DNA of 64,000 nt from Pseudomonas sp. 31-12 (GCF_003151075.1 NZ_CP029482.1:186001-250000); one strand, 5' to 3'; shown: positions 30,046 to 43,084, counted from the stretch's first letter. A program made the numbers and translations. The notes: generated by a model not told the origin, from the sequence alone.

Positions 30046-31590
30046 TTACCAGGTTTGGGTGGCCTTGAACTTCTCGATACCGGCTTTCATGCCAGCGTCG
30101 ATTTCGTCATTGAAGTCACCCTTCACGTTGATCTTCGCCATCAAATCGGCGTGATCGCGGTTGAAGAAAGCAATCAGCGCTTGTTCAAAGCTGCCGATCT
30201 TGGCGATTTCGACGTCAGTCAGGAACCCACGCTCAGCGGCATACAGCGACAGCGCCATGTCAGCGATCGACATTGGTGCGTATTGCTTCTGCTTCATCAG
30301 CTCGGTAACGCGCTGACCATGCTCAAGTTGCTTACGGGTCGCTTCGTCCAGGTCAGAAGCGAACTGGGCGAATGCCGCCAGTTCACGGTACTGAGCCAGA
30401 GCGGTACGGATACCACCGGAGAGCTTCTTGATGATCTTGGTCTGAGCGGCACCACCCACACGGGATACCGAAACACCGGCGTTCACAGCAGGACGGATCC
30501 CGGAGTTGAACATGGCCGATTCCAGGAAGATCTGACCGTCGGTGATGGAAATCACGTTGGTCGGAACGAACGCGGAAACGTCGCCAGCCTGGGTTTCGAT
30601 GATCGGCAGTGCGGTCAGGGAACCGGTTTTGCCGGTCACTGCGCCGTTGGTGAACTTCTCTACGTATTCTTCCGAAACGCGGGATGCGCGCTCCAGCAGA
30701 CGGGAGTGGAGATAGAACACGTCGCCTGGGTAAGCTTCACGGCCTGGTGGACGGCGCAGCAGCAGGGAAATCTGGCGGTAAGCCACTGCTTGCTTGGACA
30801 GATCGTCATAAACGATCAGCGCGTCTTCACCGCGGTCGCGGAAGAATTCACCCATGGTGCAACCGGAGTACGGTGCCAGGAATTGCAGTGCTGCAGATTC
30901 CGAAGCGCTCGCTGCCACGACGATGGTGTTAGCCAGTGCGCCGTTTTCTTCCAGCTTGCGAACCACGTTGGCGATGGTCGATTGTTTCTGACCGATTGCT
31001 ACGTAGACGCAGAAAATGCCGCTGTCTTTCTGGTTGATGATCGCGTCGATCGCCAGAGCGGTTTTACCGATCTGACGGTCACCGATGATCAGCTCACGCT
31101 GGCCACGGCCGACAGGGATCATGGCATCGACAGCCTTGTAGCCAGTCTGTACAGGCTGGTCTACCGACTTACGCCAGATCACGCCTGGAGCAACTTTCTC
31201 GACCGCATCGGTCTCGGTGTTGTTCAGCGGACCTTTGCCGTCAACTGGGTTACCCAGTGCGTCGACTACGCGACCCAGCAGTTCCTTACCAACCGGAACT
31301 TCGAGGATGCGGCCGGTGCACTTGGCGCTCATGCCTTCAGCCAGTGACTGGTAGGAGCCCAATACAACGGCGCCTACGGAGTCTTGCTCCAGGTTGAGAG
31401 CCATACCGAAGACGCCGCCCGGAAACTCGATCATCTCGCCGTACATGACGTCGGCCAGACCGTGAATCCGCACGATACCGTCAGATACGCTGACGACAGT
31501 GCCTTCGTTACGGGCTTGGGAGGTCACATCGAGCTTGTCGATGCGGCCCTTGATAATTTCACTTATTTCGGAAGGATTGAGTTGCTGCAT
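30046..31590 (-). CDS. atpA: F1F0 ATP synthase alpha subunit
   Basis: The 514-residue regulatory nucleotide-binding subunit of F1. P loop [18 protein letters not shown] near residue 170; Walker [14 protein letters not shown]; alpha signature [19 protein letters not shown]. It alternates with beta in the hexamer and binds delta at its N-terminus. It lies between atpH (21 bp upstream) and atpG in the standard order. Confidence 0.98.
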   Translation of the reverse strand: MQQLNPSEISEIIKGRIDKLDVTSQARNEGTVVSVSDGIVRIHGLADVMYGEMIEFPGGVFGMALNLEQDSVGAVVLGSYQSLAEGMSAKCTGRILEVPVGKELLGRVVDALGNPVDGKGPLNNTETDAVEKVAPGVIWRKSVDQPVQTGYKAVDAMIPVGRGQRELIIGDRQIGKTALAIDAIINQKDSGIFCVYVAIGQKQSTIANVVRKLEENGALANTIVVAASASESAALQFLAPYSGCTMGEFFRDRGEDALIVYDDLSKQAVAYRQISLLLRRPPGREAYPGDVFYLHSRLLERASRVSEEYVEKFTNGAVTGKTGSLTALPIIETQAGDVSAFVPTNVISITDGQIFLESAMFNSGIRPAVNAGVSVSRVGGAAQTKIIKKLSGGIRTALAQYRELAAFAQFASDLDEATRKQLEHGQRVTELMKQKQYAPMSIADMALSLYAAERGFLTDVEIAKIGSFEQALIAFFNRDHADLMAKINVKGDFNDEIDAGMKAGIEKFKATQTW

Positions 31591-31611
31591 TGCTCTGCTG
31601 CCCCTTCAAAC

Positions 31612-32148
31612 TCAAGATTTCAATGCTTCGGCAAGGCTCGCGAGTTTGCCGCGAACCGAGCCATCGATAACCAGGTCGCCGGCGCGGATGACAATGCCCC
31701 CAATAAGGGATTTGTCTTCCTCGACTTGCAGGCGCACTTCCCGGTTGAGTCGTGCACTGAGAACCTTGGCGAGTTTGTCTTGCTGTTCTTGGTTCAATGC
31801 AAAAGCACTGGTTACTTCAACGTCTACCGATTTCTCTTGTTCAGCCTTGTACAGGTCAAACAGAGCGGCGATCTCCGGCAGAAGCGGGAGACGGTCGTTT
31901 TCGGCAACGACGTGAATGAAGTTCTGTGCCTTGGCATCAAACTTGTCGCCGCACACGTCAATAAACGTGGCGGCCTTGTCTGCGCTCGTCAGTCGCGGGG
32001 CCTTGAGCACGCGCTGCATGGTGTCATCTTGCGACACTGCTGCAGCCAGGCCGAGCATGGCTGACCAAGAGGCCAGTTGCTGGTGGGCCTGGGCGTGCTC
32101 GAAGGCTGCCTTAGCGTAAGGTCGGGCCAACGTGGTCAATTCTGCCAT
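31612..32148 (-). CDS. atpH: F1F0 ATP synthase delta subunit
   Basis: The 178-residue peripheral-stalk subunit joining F1 alpha to the b dimer. The N-terminal helical bundle begins [20 protein letters not shown], and the C-terminal conserved stretch is [20 protein letters not shown] followed by [19 protein letters not shown]. It is encoded 12 bp after atpF. Confidence 0.97.
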   Translation of the reverse strand: MAELTTLARPYAKAAFEHAQAHQQLASWSAMLGLAAAVSQDDTMQRVLKAPRLTSADKAATFIDVCGDKFDAKAQNFIHVVAENDRLPLLPEIAALFDLYKAEQEKSVDVEVTSAFALNQEQQDKLAKVLSARLNREVRLQVEEDKSLIGGIVIRAGDLVIDGSVRGKLASLAEALKS

Positions 32149-32160
32149 GATCGCCCTCGC

Positions 32161-32631
32161 TTAAATTTCAGCAGCCAGTTTGTTTACCAGCTCCGCGTGC
32201 GCGTTTTGATCGATTGTGGAACCCAGGATCTTCTCGGCGCCAGAGACTGCCAGGTTACCCAGTTGGGCACGCAGCGCGTCTTTGACACTGTTCAGTTCCT
32301 GCTCGATCTCGGCCTGAGCCTGAACCTTCACACGGTCAGCGTCGATACGGGCTTTTTCAACAGCCTCTTCAACGATCTGGTTACCGCGTTTCTTGGCTTG
32401 CTCAATGATTTCGGCTGCCTGAGCTTTTGCTTCGCGCAGTTGCTGACCCGCTTTATCTTGGGCCAGCTCCAGGTCGCGAGCTGCTCGGGCGGCAGCGTCC
32501 AGTCCATCCGCGATCTTCTTCTGACGTTCGTGCAAAGCCGCGATGACCGGAGGCCACACGAACTTCATGCAAAACAGTACAAAAATGAAGAACGCAACGG
32601 ACTGGCCAATCAGGGTTGCATTAATGTTCAC
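32161..32631 (-). CDS. atpF: F1F0 ATP synthase b subunit
   Basis: A 156-residue peripheral-stalk subunit. One N-terminal membrane helix ([20 protein letters not shown]) is followed by a long charged coiled coil, the normal b architecture. It forms a dimer that holds F1 against the a subunit. It lies between atpE and atpH. Confidence 0.97.
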   Translation of the reverse strand: MNINATLIGQSVAFFIFVLFCMKFVWPPVIAALHERQKKIADGLDAAARAARDLELAQDKAGQQLREAKAQAAEIIEQAKKRGNQIVEEAVEKARIDADRVKVQAQAEIEQELNSVKDALRAQLGNLAVSGAEKILGSTIDQNAHAELVNKLAAEI

Positions 32632-32687
32632 GCCAACACCTCGCTCGTTCGTTGCACATCACACCAATTACTCGAAGGTTCGAGTAA

Positions 32688-32960
<273 letters not shown>

Positions 32961-33078
32961 TTACGTCGTATGGTTTAGGTTTTTTAGATTTTAAAGCGGT
33001 AAAACAAATCGTTTCATAGCCCTGTTCGGGCACCCACCCGTTTGACCGGGTGGGACATCAGACTAGTCGAGACTGGTC

Positions 33079-34372
<1,294 letters not shown>

Positions 34373-34520
34373 CACAATTACTCCCCAATGGTCGGCTGCC
34401 AGAATTCAATAACTTGGCATAATTTGTGCCGACAAAATGCGCGCAGAGTATAGGGGCGGTTCTGCCCCTATTCAACTGTCAGGTAGTGATTTCCGACTGC
34501 ACGCTACATGAGGAAATGTT

Positions 34521-35393
34521 TCAGCGAATGTGTGCGAGCACACCCTGAAGCTCATCAAGGGAGTTGTAACCAATAACCAACTGCCCTTTCCCCTTCTTTC
34601 CGTGGCGGATCTGCACCGCAGAGCCTAGGCGTTCGGCCAGGCGCTGCTCGAGTCGGGCGATATCAGGGTCCGGTTTGACCGGTTCGGCAGGCTCCTGTTT
34701 GCCACTCAACCACTGGCGAACCAGTGCCTCAGTTTGGCGCACCGTCAGCCCCCGTGCGACAACATGTCGCGCCCCTTCAACCTGTTGATTCTCCGGCAAA
34801 CCGAGCAAAGCACGGGCATGACCCATTTCCAGGTCACCGTGCGACAGCATGGTTTTGATAACTTCCGGCAACGCGATCAAGCGTAGCAGGTTGGCCACAG
34901 TCACGCGGGATTTGCCCACGGCTTCGGCCACTTGTTGCTGAGTCAGCTGGAATTCCTGCTGCAAACGCTGCAGGGCCACGGCTTCTTCGATCGGATTGAG
35001 GTCTTCACGCTGGATGTTCTCGATCAGCGCCATGGCGATCGCGGTTTCATCCGGCACATCGCGAACCATCGCCGGAATGGTTTCCTGGCCAGCCTGCTGG
35101 CTGGCGCGCCAGCGACGTTCACCGGCGATGATTTCGAAGCGACCGTTGCCGATCGGACGAACCACGATCGGCTGCATCACGCCCTGGGCCTTGATCGACT
35201 GCGCCAGCTCTTCCAGCGCCTGAGGATCCATGTCCCGACGCGGCTGGTACTTGCCGCGCTGGATCAGGTCCAGGGGCAGGTGCTGCAGCTCACGCTGATC
35301 GGCCTGCACCGCTTGTTCTTCCAGCGAGCTGACAGTCGGACCACTCAGCAGTGCATCCAGTCCACGTCCGAGACCTCGTTTCTTGACGGCCAT
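34521..35393 (-). CDS. parB: Chromosome partitioning protein ParB
   Basis: A 290-residue protein that binds parS and spreads along DNA as a CTP-dependent clamp. The N-terminal CTP-binding domain has GERRWRASQQAG (the GxxRxxA box); the central helix-turn-helix (TQQQVAEAVGKSRVTVANLL) reads parS; the C-terminus dimerises. Two parS sites lie in recF, 12 kb away. It follows parA by nine bases on the same strand. Confidence 0.98.
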   Translation of the reverse strand: MAVKKRGLGRGLDALLSGPTVSSLEEQAVQADQRELQHLPLDLIQRGKYQPRRDMDPQALEELAQSIKAQGVMQPIVVRPIGNGRFEIIAGERRWRASQQAGQETIPAMVRDVPDETAIAMALIENIQREDLNPIEEAVALQRLQQEFQLTQQQVAEAVGKSRVTVANLLRLIALPEVIKTMLSHGDLEMGHARALLGLPENQQVEGARHVVARGLTVRQTEALVRQWLSGKQEPAEPVKPDPDIARLEQRLAERLGSAVQIRHGKKGKGQLVIGYNSLDELQGVLAHIR

Positions 35394-35402
35394 GGGGATT
35401 CC

Positions 35403-36200
35403 TTAAGTTGCCTGAGCGGCGGCGGTGCGTGAGTTTTTGCGTTGACGACGAACCAGCTCGCCGGCTAACGCCAGGTAGGCGATAGCGCCACGCGATGCTT
35501 TGTCGTAAGCCAGTGCCGGCATACCGTAACTGGGTGCTTCAGCCAGACGGATGTTGCGCGGGATAACGGTGTCGTACAGTTGCTCGCCGAAGTGTTCCTT
35601 GAGCTGCGCCGACACGTCGTTCATCAGGCTCAGGCGCGGGTCATACATGGTCCGCAACAGGCCTTCGACTTTCAGGTTCGGGTTGAGCAATTCAGCGATG
35701 CGCTTGATGTTATCCACAAGGTCGCTCAAACCTTCGAGCGCAAAGTACTCGCACTGCATGGGGATAATCACCCCGTCAGCCGCGACCAATGCGTTCAATG
35801 TGAGCATCGACAGCGACGGCGGGCAGTCGATCAAAATGTAATCGTAGTTTTCACGGATCGGCGCCAGCGCACTGCGCAGACGGCTTTCCTTCATCTGCAT
35901 TTCCAGCAGAACCACTTCAGCCGCCGTGAGGTCACGGTTGGCCGGCAACAACTGGTAACCGCCATGCTCGGAGTAGTGCATGGCCTGGGCCAGGTCACAC
36001 TCGCCGATCAGCAGGTCGTAGACCGAGTTTTCCAACCCGTGTTTATCCACACCGCTACCCATGGTGGCGTTGCCCTGTGGATCGAGATCGATCAACAGCA
36101 CCCGGCGCTTGGTAGCAACCAGGGAAGCTGCGAGGTTGATGCAGGTGGTGGTTTTACCCACGCCACCTTTCTGGTTCGCTATCGCGAATACCTTAGCCAT
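35403..36200 (-). CDS. parA: Chromosome partitioning ATPase ParA (Soj type)
   Basis: A 265-residue deviant-Walker ATPase, AKVFAIANQKGGVGKTTTCI at the N-terminus, with DLDPQGNATMGSG and the Walker B IDCPPSLSMLTLN. It binds DNA non-specifically and, with ParB, separates newly copied origins. I start at ATG 36200 (MAKVFAIANQ), as in relatives; the upstream ATG at 36218 adds six unlikely residues. It lies downstream of rsmG (18 bp). Confidence 0.98.
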   Translation of the reverse strand: MAKVFAIANQKGGVGKTTTCINLAASLVATKRRVLLIDLDPQGNATMGSGVDKHGLENSVYDLLIGECDLAQAMHYSEHGGYQLLPANRDLTAAEVVLLEMQMKESRLRSALAPIRENYDYILIDCPPSLSMLTLNALVAADGVIIPMQCEYFALEGLSDLVDNIKRIAELLNPNLKVEGLLRTMYDPRLSLMNDVSAQLKEHFGEQLYDTVIPRNIRLAEAPSYGMPALAYDKASRGAIAYLALAGELVRRQRKNSRTAAAQAT

Positions 36201-36218
36201 TCTTGCTTGTGTTCCCAA

Positions 36219-36863
36219 TCATGCCGTGCGGCGCAGTATCAGCAGATGGCGTTGGCCTTGGCAACCAGGTACGGCCAGGGCGTGTTCGCTATCGAGGTGG
36301 AAGTCTGCCGGCAATGCTACCAGCTCATCGGCCGGATGAACGCCCTTCATTGCCAGCCAGCGTGTATCGGCATCGCCAAGGTGGCGAGTCCAGTTACTGA
36401 AGTTTTCCATGCTGCTGAATGCCCGGGAAATGATCCCGTTGAACGGCTGGGCAGGCTGGAACGCTTCGACACGGCTGTGGATAACTTGCAGGTTATCCAG
36501 TTTGAGTTCGAGTTTGACCTGGGTCAGGAAGCGGGTTTTCTTGCCGTTGCTGTCCAGGCAGGTCACTTGCGACTCTGGAAACAGGATAGCCAACGGAATA
36601 CCCGGCATGCCGCCGCCGCTGCCAACGTCCAGCCAGCGACCGTTCTCGACGAACGACATCACGCTCAAACTATCGAGCAGGTGACGGGAAACCATTTCGT
36701 CCGGATCGCGCACGGCGGTCAGGTTGTAAGCCTTGTTCCATTTGATCAACAGGGCCAGATAGCCCAGCAATTGCGCGTGCTGGGCTTCTGTCAGTGTGAC
36801 ACCGAGCTGGCGGGCACCTGTGGATAACTCTTCGGCATGTTGCGAGGTGACCAACGAACTCAA
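36219..36863 (-). CDS. rsmG: 16S rRNA (guanine527-N7)-methyltransferase
   Basis: A 214-residue AdoMet-dependent methyltransferase that modifies G527 of 16S rRNA, affecting streptomycin sensitivity. The Rossmann glycine motif is [20 protein letters not shown]; the adenosyl-binding acidic residue follows in [10 protein letters not shown]. Its start overlaps the mnmG stop by four bases, so the genes are coupled. Formerly gidB. Confidence 0.97.
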   Translation of the reverse strand: MSSLVTSQHAEELSTGARQLGVTLTEAQHAQLLGYLALLIKWNKAYNLTAVRDPDEMVSRHLLDSLSVMSFVENGRWLDVGSGGGMPGIPLAILFPESQVTCLDSNGKKTRFLTQVKLELKLDNLQVIHSRVEAFQPAQPFNGIISRAFSSMENFSNWTRHLGDADTRWLAMKGVHPADELVALPADFHLDSEHALAVPGCQGQRHLLILRRTA

Positions 36864-38761
36864 GCGCTTTGCTCCAACTGACGGCCCGCGCCGCGTTTTT
36901 TCAAATGAATCATCAACAGCGAAATCGCTGCCGGCGTGACGCCCGGGATACGTGATGCCTGACCCAAAGTCTCTGGACGGGTCGCACCGAGCTTGCTCTG
37001 GATCTCCTTGGAGAGACCGGAAATGTTCGTGTAATCGATATCCACAGGCAGTTTTGTATCTTCGCTGGCCCGCAGACGAGCGATTTCATCCTGCTGACGA
37101 TCGATGTAACCGGCGTATTTGGTCTTGATTTCGACCTGCTCGGCGACTTGTGGATCTTCTGCGCCCCCACCGGTCACGGCGATCAGACCAGCGTAGTCGA
37201 TTTCCGGACGGCTCAGCAGATTGAGCAAATTGTATTCGTGGGTCAGCGGTGTACCGAACTTCTCGGAAATCGCATCGCCCTGCTCGGTACCCGGGCGGAC
37301 CCAGGTACTTTTCAGACGTTGCTCTTCGAGATCGATGCTTTCGCGTTTCTTGCAGAACGCCGCCCAACGCGCGTCATCGACCAGACCCAACTCGCGCCCT
37401 TTTTCGGTCAGGCGCAGGTCGGCGTTGTCTTCGCGCAGGATCAGGCGGTATTCGGCACGGGATGTGAACATCCGGTACGGCTCTTGAGTACCGAGGGTAA
37501 TCAAGTCGTCGACCAACACCCCGATGTACGCCTCATCGCGACGCGGGCACCAGGCATCTTTGCCCTGTGCCCGCAGTGCAGCGTTGGCGCCGGCCAGCAA
37601 ACCTTGGGCACCCGCTTCTTCGTAACCGGTGGTGCCGTTGATTTGCCCGGCGAAAAACAGACCACCGATGACTTTGGTTTCGAGGTTGTACTTCAGGTCA
37701 CGGGGGTCGAAATAGTCGTACTCGATGGCGTAGCCAGGACGAACAATGTGCGCGTTTTCCATGCCGCGGATCGATTGCACGATCTGCAATTGCACGTCGA
37801 ACGGCAAGGATGTGGATATCCCGTTCGGGTACAACTCGTGCGTCGTCAAACCTTCCGGCTCGATGAAGACCTGGTGGCTTTCCTTGTCGGCAAAGCGGTG
37901 GATCTTGTCTTCGATCGACGGGCAATAACGCGGACCGATACCTTCGATCTGCCCTGCATCGGAATACATCGGCGAACGATCGAGGTTCGCGGCGATGATT
38001 TCGTGAGTGCGGGCGTTGGTGTGGGTAATCCAGCAGCTCACCTGTTTCGGATGCTGTTCTTTGGACCCCATGAACGACATCACCGGGATCGGTGTATCGC
38101 CTGCTTGCTCGGTCATGACCGAGAAATCCACGGAACGGCCGTCGATTCGCGGTGGTGTACCGGTTTTCAGACGACCAACCCGCAATGGCAATTCACGCAG
38201 ACGGTGAGCCAGGGCGATCGATGGCGGATCACCGGCGCGGCCACCGGAATAATTCTGCATGCCGATGTGGATAAGTCCGCCGAGGAAGGTGCCAGTGGTC
38301 AACACCACGGAATCCGCGAGGAAACGCAGGCCCATTTGGGTGACAACACCACGCACTTGCTCCTGCTCGACGATCAAATCATCAGCAGCTTGTTGAAATA
38401 TCCACAGGTTCGGCTGGTTTTCCAATGCTTCGCGGACAGCGGCCTTGTACAGAACCCGGTCTGCCTGAGCGCGAGTTGCACGCACGGCCGGGCCTTTGCG
38501 GCTGTTCAATACGCGAAACTGGATACCACCTTTGTCGGTAGCCATGGCCATCGCGCCGCCGAGGGCATCGATTTCTTTTACCAGATGGCTTTTGCCGATC
38601 CCGCCAATGGCAGGGTTGCAACTCATGGCACCGAGGGTTTCCACGTTATGCGTCAGCAACAGGGTTTTAGCACCCATGCGTGCTGAGGCCAGTGCTGCCT
38701 CGGTACCGGCATGACCGCCGCCGATGACGATCACTTCAAAACGGGAAGGGAAATCCACCAC
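36860..38761 (-). CDS. mnmG: tRNA uridine-5-carboxymethylaminomethyl modification enzyme MnmG
   Basis: A 633-residue FAD enzyme that, with MnmE, makes cmnm5U34 in the wobble position of several tRNAs. The FAD loop is [20 protein letters not shown] at the N-terminus; the catalytic Cys region includes [19 protein letters not shown] and later [20 protein letters not shown]. Its partner gene mnmE is upstream on the same strand, separated by an origin-like intergenic region. Formerly gidA. Confidence 0.98.
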   Translation of the reverse strand: MVDFPSRFEVIVIGGGHAGTEAALASARMGAKTLLLTHNVETLGAMSCNPAIGGIGKSHLVKEIDALGGAMAMATDKGGIQFRVLNSRKGPAVRATRAQADRVLYKAAVREALENQPNLWIFQQAADDLIVEQEQVRGVVTQMGLRFLADSVVLTTGTFLGGLIHIGMQNYSGGRAGDPPSIALAHRLRELPLRVGRLKTGTPPRIDGRSVDFSVMTEQAGDTPIPVMSFMGSKEQHPKQVSCWITHTNARTHEIIAANLDRSPMYSDAGQIEGIGPRYCPSIEDKIHRFADKESHQVFIEPEGLTTHELYPNGISTSLPFDVQLQIVQSIRGMENAHIVRPGYAIEYDYFDPRDLKYNLETKVIGGLFFAGQINGTTGYEEAGAQGLLAGANAALRAQGKDAWCPRRDEAYIGVLVDDLITLGTQEPYRMFTSRAEYRLILREDNADLRLTEKGRELGLVDDARWAAFCKKRESIDLEEQRLKSTWVRPGTEQGDAISEKFGTPLTHEYNLLNLLSRPEIDYAGLIAVTGGGAEDPQVAEQVEIKTKYAGYIDRQQDEIARLRASEDTKLPVDIDYTNISGLSKEIQSKLGATRPETLGQASRIPGVTPAAISLLMIHLKKRGAGRQLEQSA

Positions 38762-38884
38762 GCACCTCGTGCCTGCTTCAGTCAGGTAATCAGGAATAGT
38801 TTGAGCTCAGGTTTCTATACCTGGTCGGCAAGTATAGGGACTTCGCCCTTCCTAAAGAACCCTTTGCACAAAAATTAACCAGCT

Positions 38885-39175
38885 GTGGAGAAGTCGGGGT
38901 TATAGAAATTAAAAAGAGAGAAATTTATTAAATCTTTGTTTTTATGTTTATTTCTACTGAGGCACATTTCTGTGGATAGATCTCTACAGGCCTTTATATT
39001 CAATATGTACAGAGATTCAAAACCCTGTGATCATGTGCCAAGGAGGCCCTTGGATAACCGGTTTAAGCCTGTGGATGAAAGGGGTGGTTATCCACAGGGG
39101 CGGTTATCTTCAGTTTTCAGGCCCTGTTATCAACTGCCCTTAGTGGCAGTTACTCACAGGGCTTAATCCACAGAA
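38885..39175. other. Origin-like region between mnmG and mnmE, diverged copy of oriC
   Basis: An AT-rich block (about 38897-38960) is followed by a DnaA-box cluster: a perfect TTATCCACA at 39088 and one-mismatch boxes at 38971, 39070 and 39164. Laid beside the rpmH-dnaA oriC it matches over most of its length, for example TATAGAAAT, CTGTGGATA, GTACAGAGA and GGTTATCCACAGG occur in the same order. Two origin-like fragments are, as I recall, known in P. aeruginosa. Whether this copy fires is not decided by sequence. Confidence 0.65.
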
Positions 39176-39268
39176 AAGTGCTGATCCAGCAAATTCCGCA
39201 CACGGAAAATCCGCTCAAGCAGAAAGAATCTGCTCAGCACTGGAGGACGATCTGAGAAAAGGGAAGGA

Positions 39269-39295
39269 ACAGACAGGCTCGAATGGCCTGTCTGT
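39269..39295 (-). terminator. Hairpin terminator after mnmE
   Basis: ACAGACAGGC pairs with GCCTGTCTGT around a seven-base loop, 15 bases beyond the mnmE stop codon. On the minus strand a pyrimidine-rich but not pure T stretch follows, so it is of moderate quality. Confidence 0.6.
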
Positions 39296-39309
39296 GGACA
39301 ACGGAAGGA

Positions 39310-40680
39310 CTATTTACCGATGCAGAAGCTGGAAAAAATGCGCCCCAGCAGGTCATCGGAGCTGAATGCACCGGTGATTTCACCCAAAGAGTGCTGAGCC
39401 TGGCGTAAATCTTCGGCTAGCAGTTCACCGGCGCCCGCCAAGGTCAGCTGTGCACGGCCATGTTCAAGGGATGCGCTGGCATGTCGTAGTGCCTCAAGGT
39501 GACGCCTGCGAGCACTGAAGCTGCTTTCCGAGGTCTGCTCGTAGCCCATGCACGCCTTGAGATGTTCGCGTAGCAGCTCCAGTCCCATGCCGGCGGATTT
39601 CGCACTGAGGCTTATGGTGACGTGGCCATCGTCACTGACTTCCAGGGCAATCGCTTCTCCCGTCAGGTCAGCCTTGTTACGGATCAGCGTGACCTTTGCC
39701 GGATCCGGGCGTATTTCCAGGAATTCCGGCCATAACGCAAACGGATCAAGTGCCTCAGGAGCAGTCGCATCGACCACTAACAGCACGCGATCTGCCTCGC
39801 CGATGGCTTTCAACGCCCGCTCGACACCGATTTTTTCCACCTGGTCATCGGTATCTCGCAAACCTGCCGTGTCGACCACGTGCAACGGCATGCCATCGAT
39901 GTGGATATGTTCGCGAAGAATATCCCGGGTGGTGCCGGCAATCTCGGTCACGATCGCGGCTTCTCGCCCGGCCAACGCATTCAGCAGGCTGGACTTACCG
40001 GCATTCGGCCGGCCGGCAATGACCGCGGTCATCCCATCGCGTAACAAGGCACCTTGTCCGGCTTCACGAAGCACTGTGGATAATTCGTCGCGCACCTTAT
40101 CGAGCATCGTCAGTACGTGGCCGTCAGCCAGGAAGTCGATTTCTTCCTCCGGGAAATCGATGGCCGCTTCGACGTAGATGCGCAGGCCAATCAGCTGCTC
40201 GGTGAGGTTATGCACACGCTGGGAGAAGGCGCCCTGCAACGAACGCAACGCGTTGCGCGCGGCCTGTGCAGAACTTGCCTCGATCAGGTCGGCGATGGCT
40301 TCCGCCTGGGCGAGGTCGAGTTTGTCATTGAGGAAGGCACGCTCACTGAATTCTCCCGGCCGGGCCAGACGGCAGCCCAGTTCCAGGCAACGTTTGAGCA
40401 ACATGTCCAGAACGATCGGCCCGCCGTGCCCCTGCAGTTCAAGCACGTCTTCGCCGGTAAAAGAGTTGGGTCCCGGGAAATACAAGGCGATGCCTTCGTC
40501 CAGCACCTCTTCGTTTTCATTGAGGAAGGGGCCGTAGTGGGCAAATCGGGGTTTCAGTTCGCGACCGCTGATCGCCTTGGCGGCAATGCTCGCCAACGGC
40601 CCGGAAATACGGACGATGCCCACTCCGCCGCGACCTTGAGCGGTGGCGACAGCTGCGATGGTTTCCCGAGGAACGCTCAT
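39310..40680 (-). CDS. mnmE: tRNA modification GTPase MnmE
   Basis: A 456-residue GTPase that works with MnmG on wobble uridine of tRNA. N-terminal tetrahydrofolate-binding domain, then a helical domain holding the G domain ([37 protein letters not shown]), and the C-terminal CIGK motif whose Cys is required for modification. I start at ATG 40680 ([10 protein letters not shown]), the family start; an in-frame ATG at 40698 adds six residues. Formerly trmE. Confidence 0.98.
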   Translation of the reverse strand: MSVPRETIAAVATAQGRGGVGIVRISGPLASIAAKAISGRELKPRFAHYGPFLNENEEVLDEGIALYFPGPNSFTGEDVLELQGHGGPIVLDMLLKRCLELGCRLARPGEFSERAFLNDKLDLAQAEAIADLIEASSAQAARNALRSLQGAFSQRVHNLTEQLIGLRIYVEAAIDFPEEEIDFLADGHVLTMLDKVRDELSTVLREAGQGALLRDGMTAVIAGRPNAGKSSLLNALAGREAAIVTEIAGTTRDILREHIHIDGMPLHVVDTAGLRDTDDQVEKIGVERALKAIGEADRVLLVVDATAPEALDPFALWPEFLEIRPDPAKVTLIRNKADLTGEAIALEVSDDGHVTISLSAKSAGMGLELLREHLKACMGYEQTSESSFSARRRHLEALRHASASLEHGRAQLTLAGAGELLAEDLRQAQHSLGEITGAFSSDDLLGRIFSSFCIGK

Positions 40681-40711
40681 AAACCGGTATCCAGACAAAA
40701 GTGACAGATAG

Positions 40712-40738
40712 CAAAACGCCCCACTAGGGGGCGTTTTG
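40712..40738 (-). terminator. Rho-independent terminator after yidC
   Basis: CAAAACGCCCC pairs with GGGGCGTTTTG around five bases, starting about 20 bases after the yidC stop codon in the minus direction, with TTTTG in the right arm. It lies between yidC and mnmE. Confidence 0.75.
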
Positions 40739-40759
40739 AGTGGTTATCCACAGTGTAAA

Positions 40760-42442
40760 TCAGGCAGCTGCTTTAGTAGCCGCTTCGACTTTACGAGTGA
40801 TGTACCACTGTTGGGCGATGGACAGGCAGTTGTTCACTACCCAGTACAGCACCAGACCAGCCGGGAACCACAGGAAGAAGAAGGTGAAGATGATTGGCAT
40901 CAGCTTCATGACCTTCGCCTGCATAGGATCCGGAGGTGTCGGGTTCAACTGCTGCTGGATGAACATGGTTGCACCCATGATGATCGGCAGAATGAAGAAC
41001 GGATCCTTGATCGACAGGTCAGTAATCCACAGCATGAATGGCGCTTGGCGCATTTCAACGCTTTCCAGCAGAACCCAGTACAGAGAAAGGAAAACCGGCA
41101 TCTGTACGAGGATTGGCAAGCAACCACCCAGCGGATTGATCTTCTCTTTCTTGTACAGCTCCATCATGGCTTGCGACATTTTCTGCCGGTCATCGCCATG
41201 TTGCTCTTTCAGCGCGGCCAGTTTCGGTGCCACTGCACGCATGCGCGCCATGGATTTGTAGCTGGCAGCCGACAGCGGGAAGAAAATCCCTTTGATCAGC
41301 ATGGTCAGGAAGATGATCGACCAGCCCCAGTTACCGACGATGGCGTGGATGTGTCCCAGCAGCCAGAAGATTGGCTGGGCAATGAACCAAAGAATGCCGT
41401 AGTCGACGGTCAGTTCCAGACCTGGGGACAACTCTTTCAGCACGGCCTGGCTTTTCGGACCGGCATAGAGAATCGCGCTGGTTTCGGCTTTTGCACCTGG
41501 CGCAACGCTTATTGCCGGGCCGGTATAACCGATGATGTAGTTGCCTTTGCTGTCTTTACGGGTCTGGACGACGTTGTTTTCGCCCTTGGCCGGAATCCAG
41601 GCGGTGACGAAGTAGTGTTGCAACCAGGCAACCCAACCACCACTGACGGTTTCCTTCAACTGCGCCTTGTCCATGTCCTTCATGGACACTTTCTTGTACG
41701 GCTCGTTACTTGTCCACAGGGCAGCGCCCAGGTAAGTCGCGGTACCGGTGGCGGTAGTCGAGGAAGGATCGCCGCTGGCGTCACGCTTCAGTTGCGCGAA
41801 CATCGCACCAGACCAGGGCTGTGCGCTCTGGTTATCGATCAGATAGGAAACGGTTACGTCATACAGGCCACGTTTTACCGTGAAACGCTTGATGTAGTTG
41901 ACGCCGTCCTTGCTGAACTTCAGGTCCACGACCAATTGGTCCTGACCGTCAGCCAGTTGATAAGTCTTCTTCTCCGAAGAGTAAACCGGACGACCGGCCG
42001 GGCTTGCGTCCGGCCCGTTGGTACCGATCAGACCGCTTTGCGCCAGGTAAGTCAGCTCACCGCCGTTATCAAACAGCTGGAACGGAATTTCCGGATGGTC
42101 CTGGCGACGTGGGTACAGCGGCAATTTCAACTGGGCGACATCGCCACCTTGTGGATCGATTGCCAGGTCGAGCACATCCGTTTTGATCTGGATGAGGTCC
42201 TTGCTGACAGCAACTGGTGTTTCAGCAGGTGCTGCACTGGTATCACTTGCGGCGCGTGGAATGTCGTCACTGACAGAAGCATTATTGCCAGTCGCCGTGT
42301 CCGGTAGGCCCGGTGCGGTAGTACTGGAAGCAACATTCTGAGTCGGCAGGGCAGCCTGGCCATAGTCCTGGTTCCATTTAAGAACCATAACGTAGGACAC
42401 GATTGCCAGGGCGACGATCAGGATCGTGCGTTTGATATCCAT
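40760..42442 (-). CDS. yidC: Membrane protein insertase YidC
   Basis: A 560-residue insertase. One N-terminal membrane helix, a large periplasmic beta domain (to about 350), then the five-helix core with the conserved groove Arg (PLSAASYKSMARMRAVAP) and LGGCLPILVQMPVFLSLYWV. It inserts small inner-membrane proteins such as the ATP synthase c subunit. Positive charges at the C-terminus (RKVEAATKAAA) are usual. It lies two bases after yidD in the rpmH-rnpA-yidD-yidC group. Confidence 0.98.
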   Translation of the reverse strand: MDIKRTILIVALAIVSYVMVLKWNQDYGQAALPTQNVASSTTAPGLPDTATGNNASVSDDIPRAASDTSAAPAETPVAVSKDLIQIKTDVLDLAIDPQGGDVAQLKLPLYPRRQDHPEIPFQLFDNGGELTYLAQSGLIGTNGPDASPAGRPVYSSEKKTYQLADGQDQLVVDLKFSKDGVNYIKRFTVKRGLYDVTVSYLIDNQSAQPWSGAMFAQLKRDASGDPSSTTATGTATYLGAALWTSNEPYKKVSMKDMDKAQLKETVSGGWVAWLQHYFVTAWIPAKGENNVVQTRKDSKGNYIIGYTGPAISVAPGAKAETSAILYAGPKSQAVLKELSPGLELTVDYGILWFIAQPIFWLLGHIHAIVGNWGWSIIFLTMLIKGIFFPLSAASYKSMARMRAVAPKLAALKEQHGDDRQKMSQAMMELYKKEKINPLGGCLPILVQMPVFLSLYWVLLESVEMRQAPFMLWITDLSIKDPFFILPIIMGATMFIQQQLNPTPPDPMQAKVMKLMPIIFTFFFLWFPAGLVLYWVVNNCLSIAQQWYITRKVEAATKAAA

Positions 42443-42444
42443 GA

Positions 42445-42690
42445 TTACTCGGCCATCGAAGAAGAACGGGAGGTAGGGATAGGTGGAACCGGGTCATAAC
42501 CACCGGGATTCCACGGATGACAGCGACCTAAACGACGAAAGGTCAGCCAGCCACCGCGCAGAAGGCCATGATTTTCTATGGCTTCATACGCGTAGCAGGA
42601 ACAACTGGGGTAGAAACGACAGTGACTGGCCATCAGGGGACTAATGGCATAGCGATAAAACTGGATCGGAACGAGTGCCAGTTTACGCAT
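42445..42690 (-). CDS. yidD: Membrane protein insertion efficiency factor YidD
   Basis: An 81-residue small protein with the family pattern [20 protein letters not shown] and [20 protein letters not shown], rich in conserved Cys and His. It aids YidC-dependent insertion. Its ATG overlaps the end of rnpA by eight bases, so it is translationally linked. Confidence 0.96.
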   Translation of the reverse strand: MRKLALVPIQFYRYAISPLMASHCRFYPSCSCYAYEAIENHGLLRGGWLTFRRLGRCHPWNPGGYDPVPPIPTSRSSSMAE

Positions 42691-43084
42691 CGGGACTGTC
42701 TACCCCTACAGTTTCGGTTTTGACTGCTGGTACCGGCTTGCTACGTGCCAGACGCTTCCAGAGTTTGCCGAAATGCTGAATCAATTCGGGGTTTTCTACG
42801 TCACCCAAACCTTTGCGCGCGACGATAACGATGTCCCATCCGACCAGTGAATCCTGGTTCAGGCGAAACGATTCGCGCATCAGACGTTTGAGGCGATTGC
42901 GCTCGACGGAGAGCTTTACGCTCTTTTTCCCGATAACCAACCCGAGACGGGGGTGATCGAGATCGTTGTTGCGCGCAAGGAGCAGGAGATTTTTCCCCGG
43001 AACCTTGCCGGTAGGGGAGTCAAAGACTGCCTTGAAATGCCGGGGGGTAAGCAGACGCTTTTCCCGACTGAAGTCCTGACTCAC
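42683..43084 (-). CDS. rnpA: Ribonuclease P protein component
   Basis: A 133-residue basic protein that assists the RNase P RNA in cutting tRNA precursors. The RNR signature is [14 protein letters not shown] start at GTG 43084 ([12 protein letters not shown]), which matches relatives; the frame stays open upstream through rpmH but in the wrong context. Its start lies 16 bases after the rpmH stop. Confidence 0.93.
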   Translation of the reverse strand: MSQDFSREKRLLTPRHFKAVFDSPTGKVPGKNLLLLARNNDLDHPRLGLVIGKKSVKLSVERNRLKRLMRESFRLNQDSLVGWDIVIVARKGLGDVENPELIQHFGKLWKRLARSKPVPAVKTETVGVDSPDA

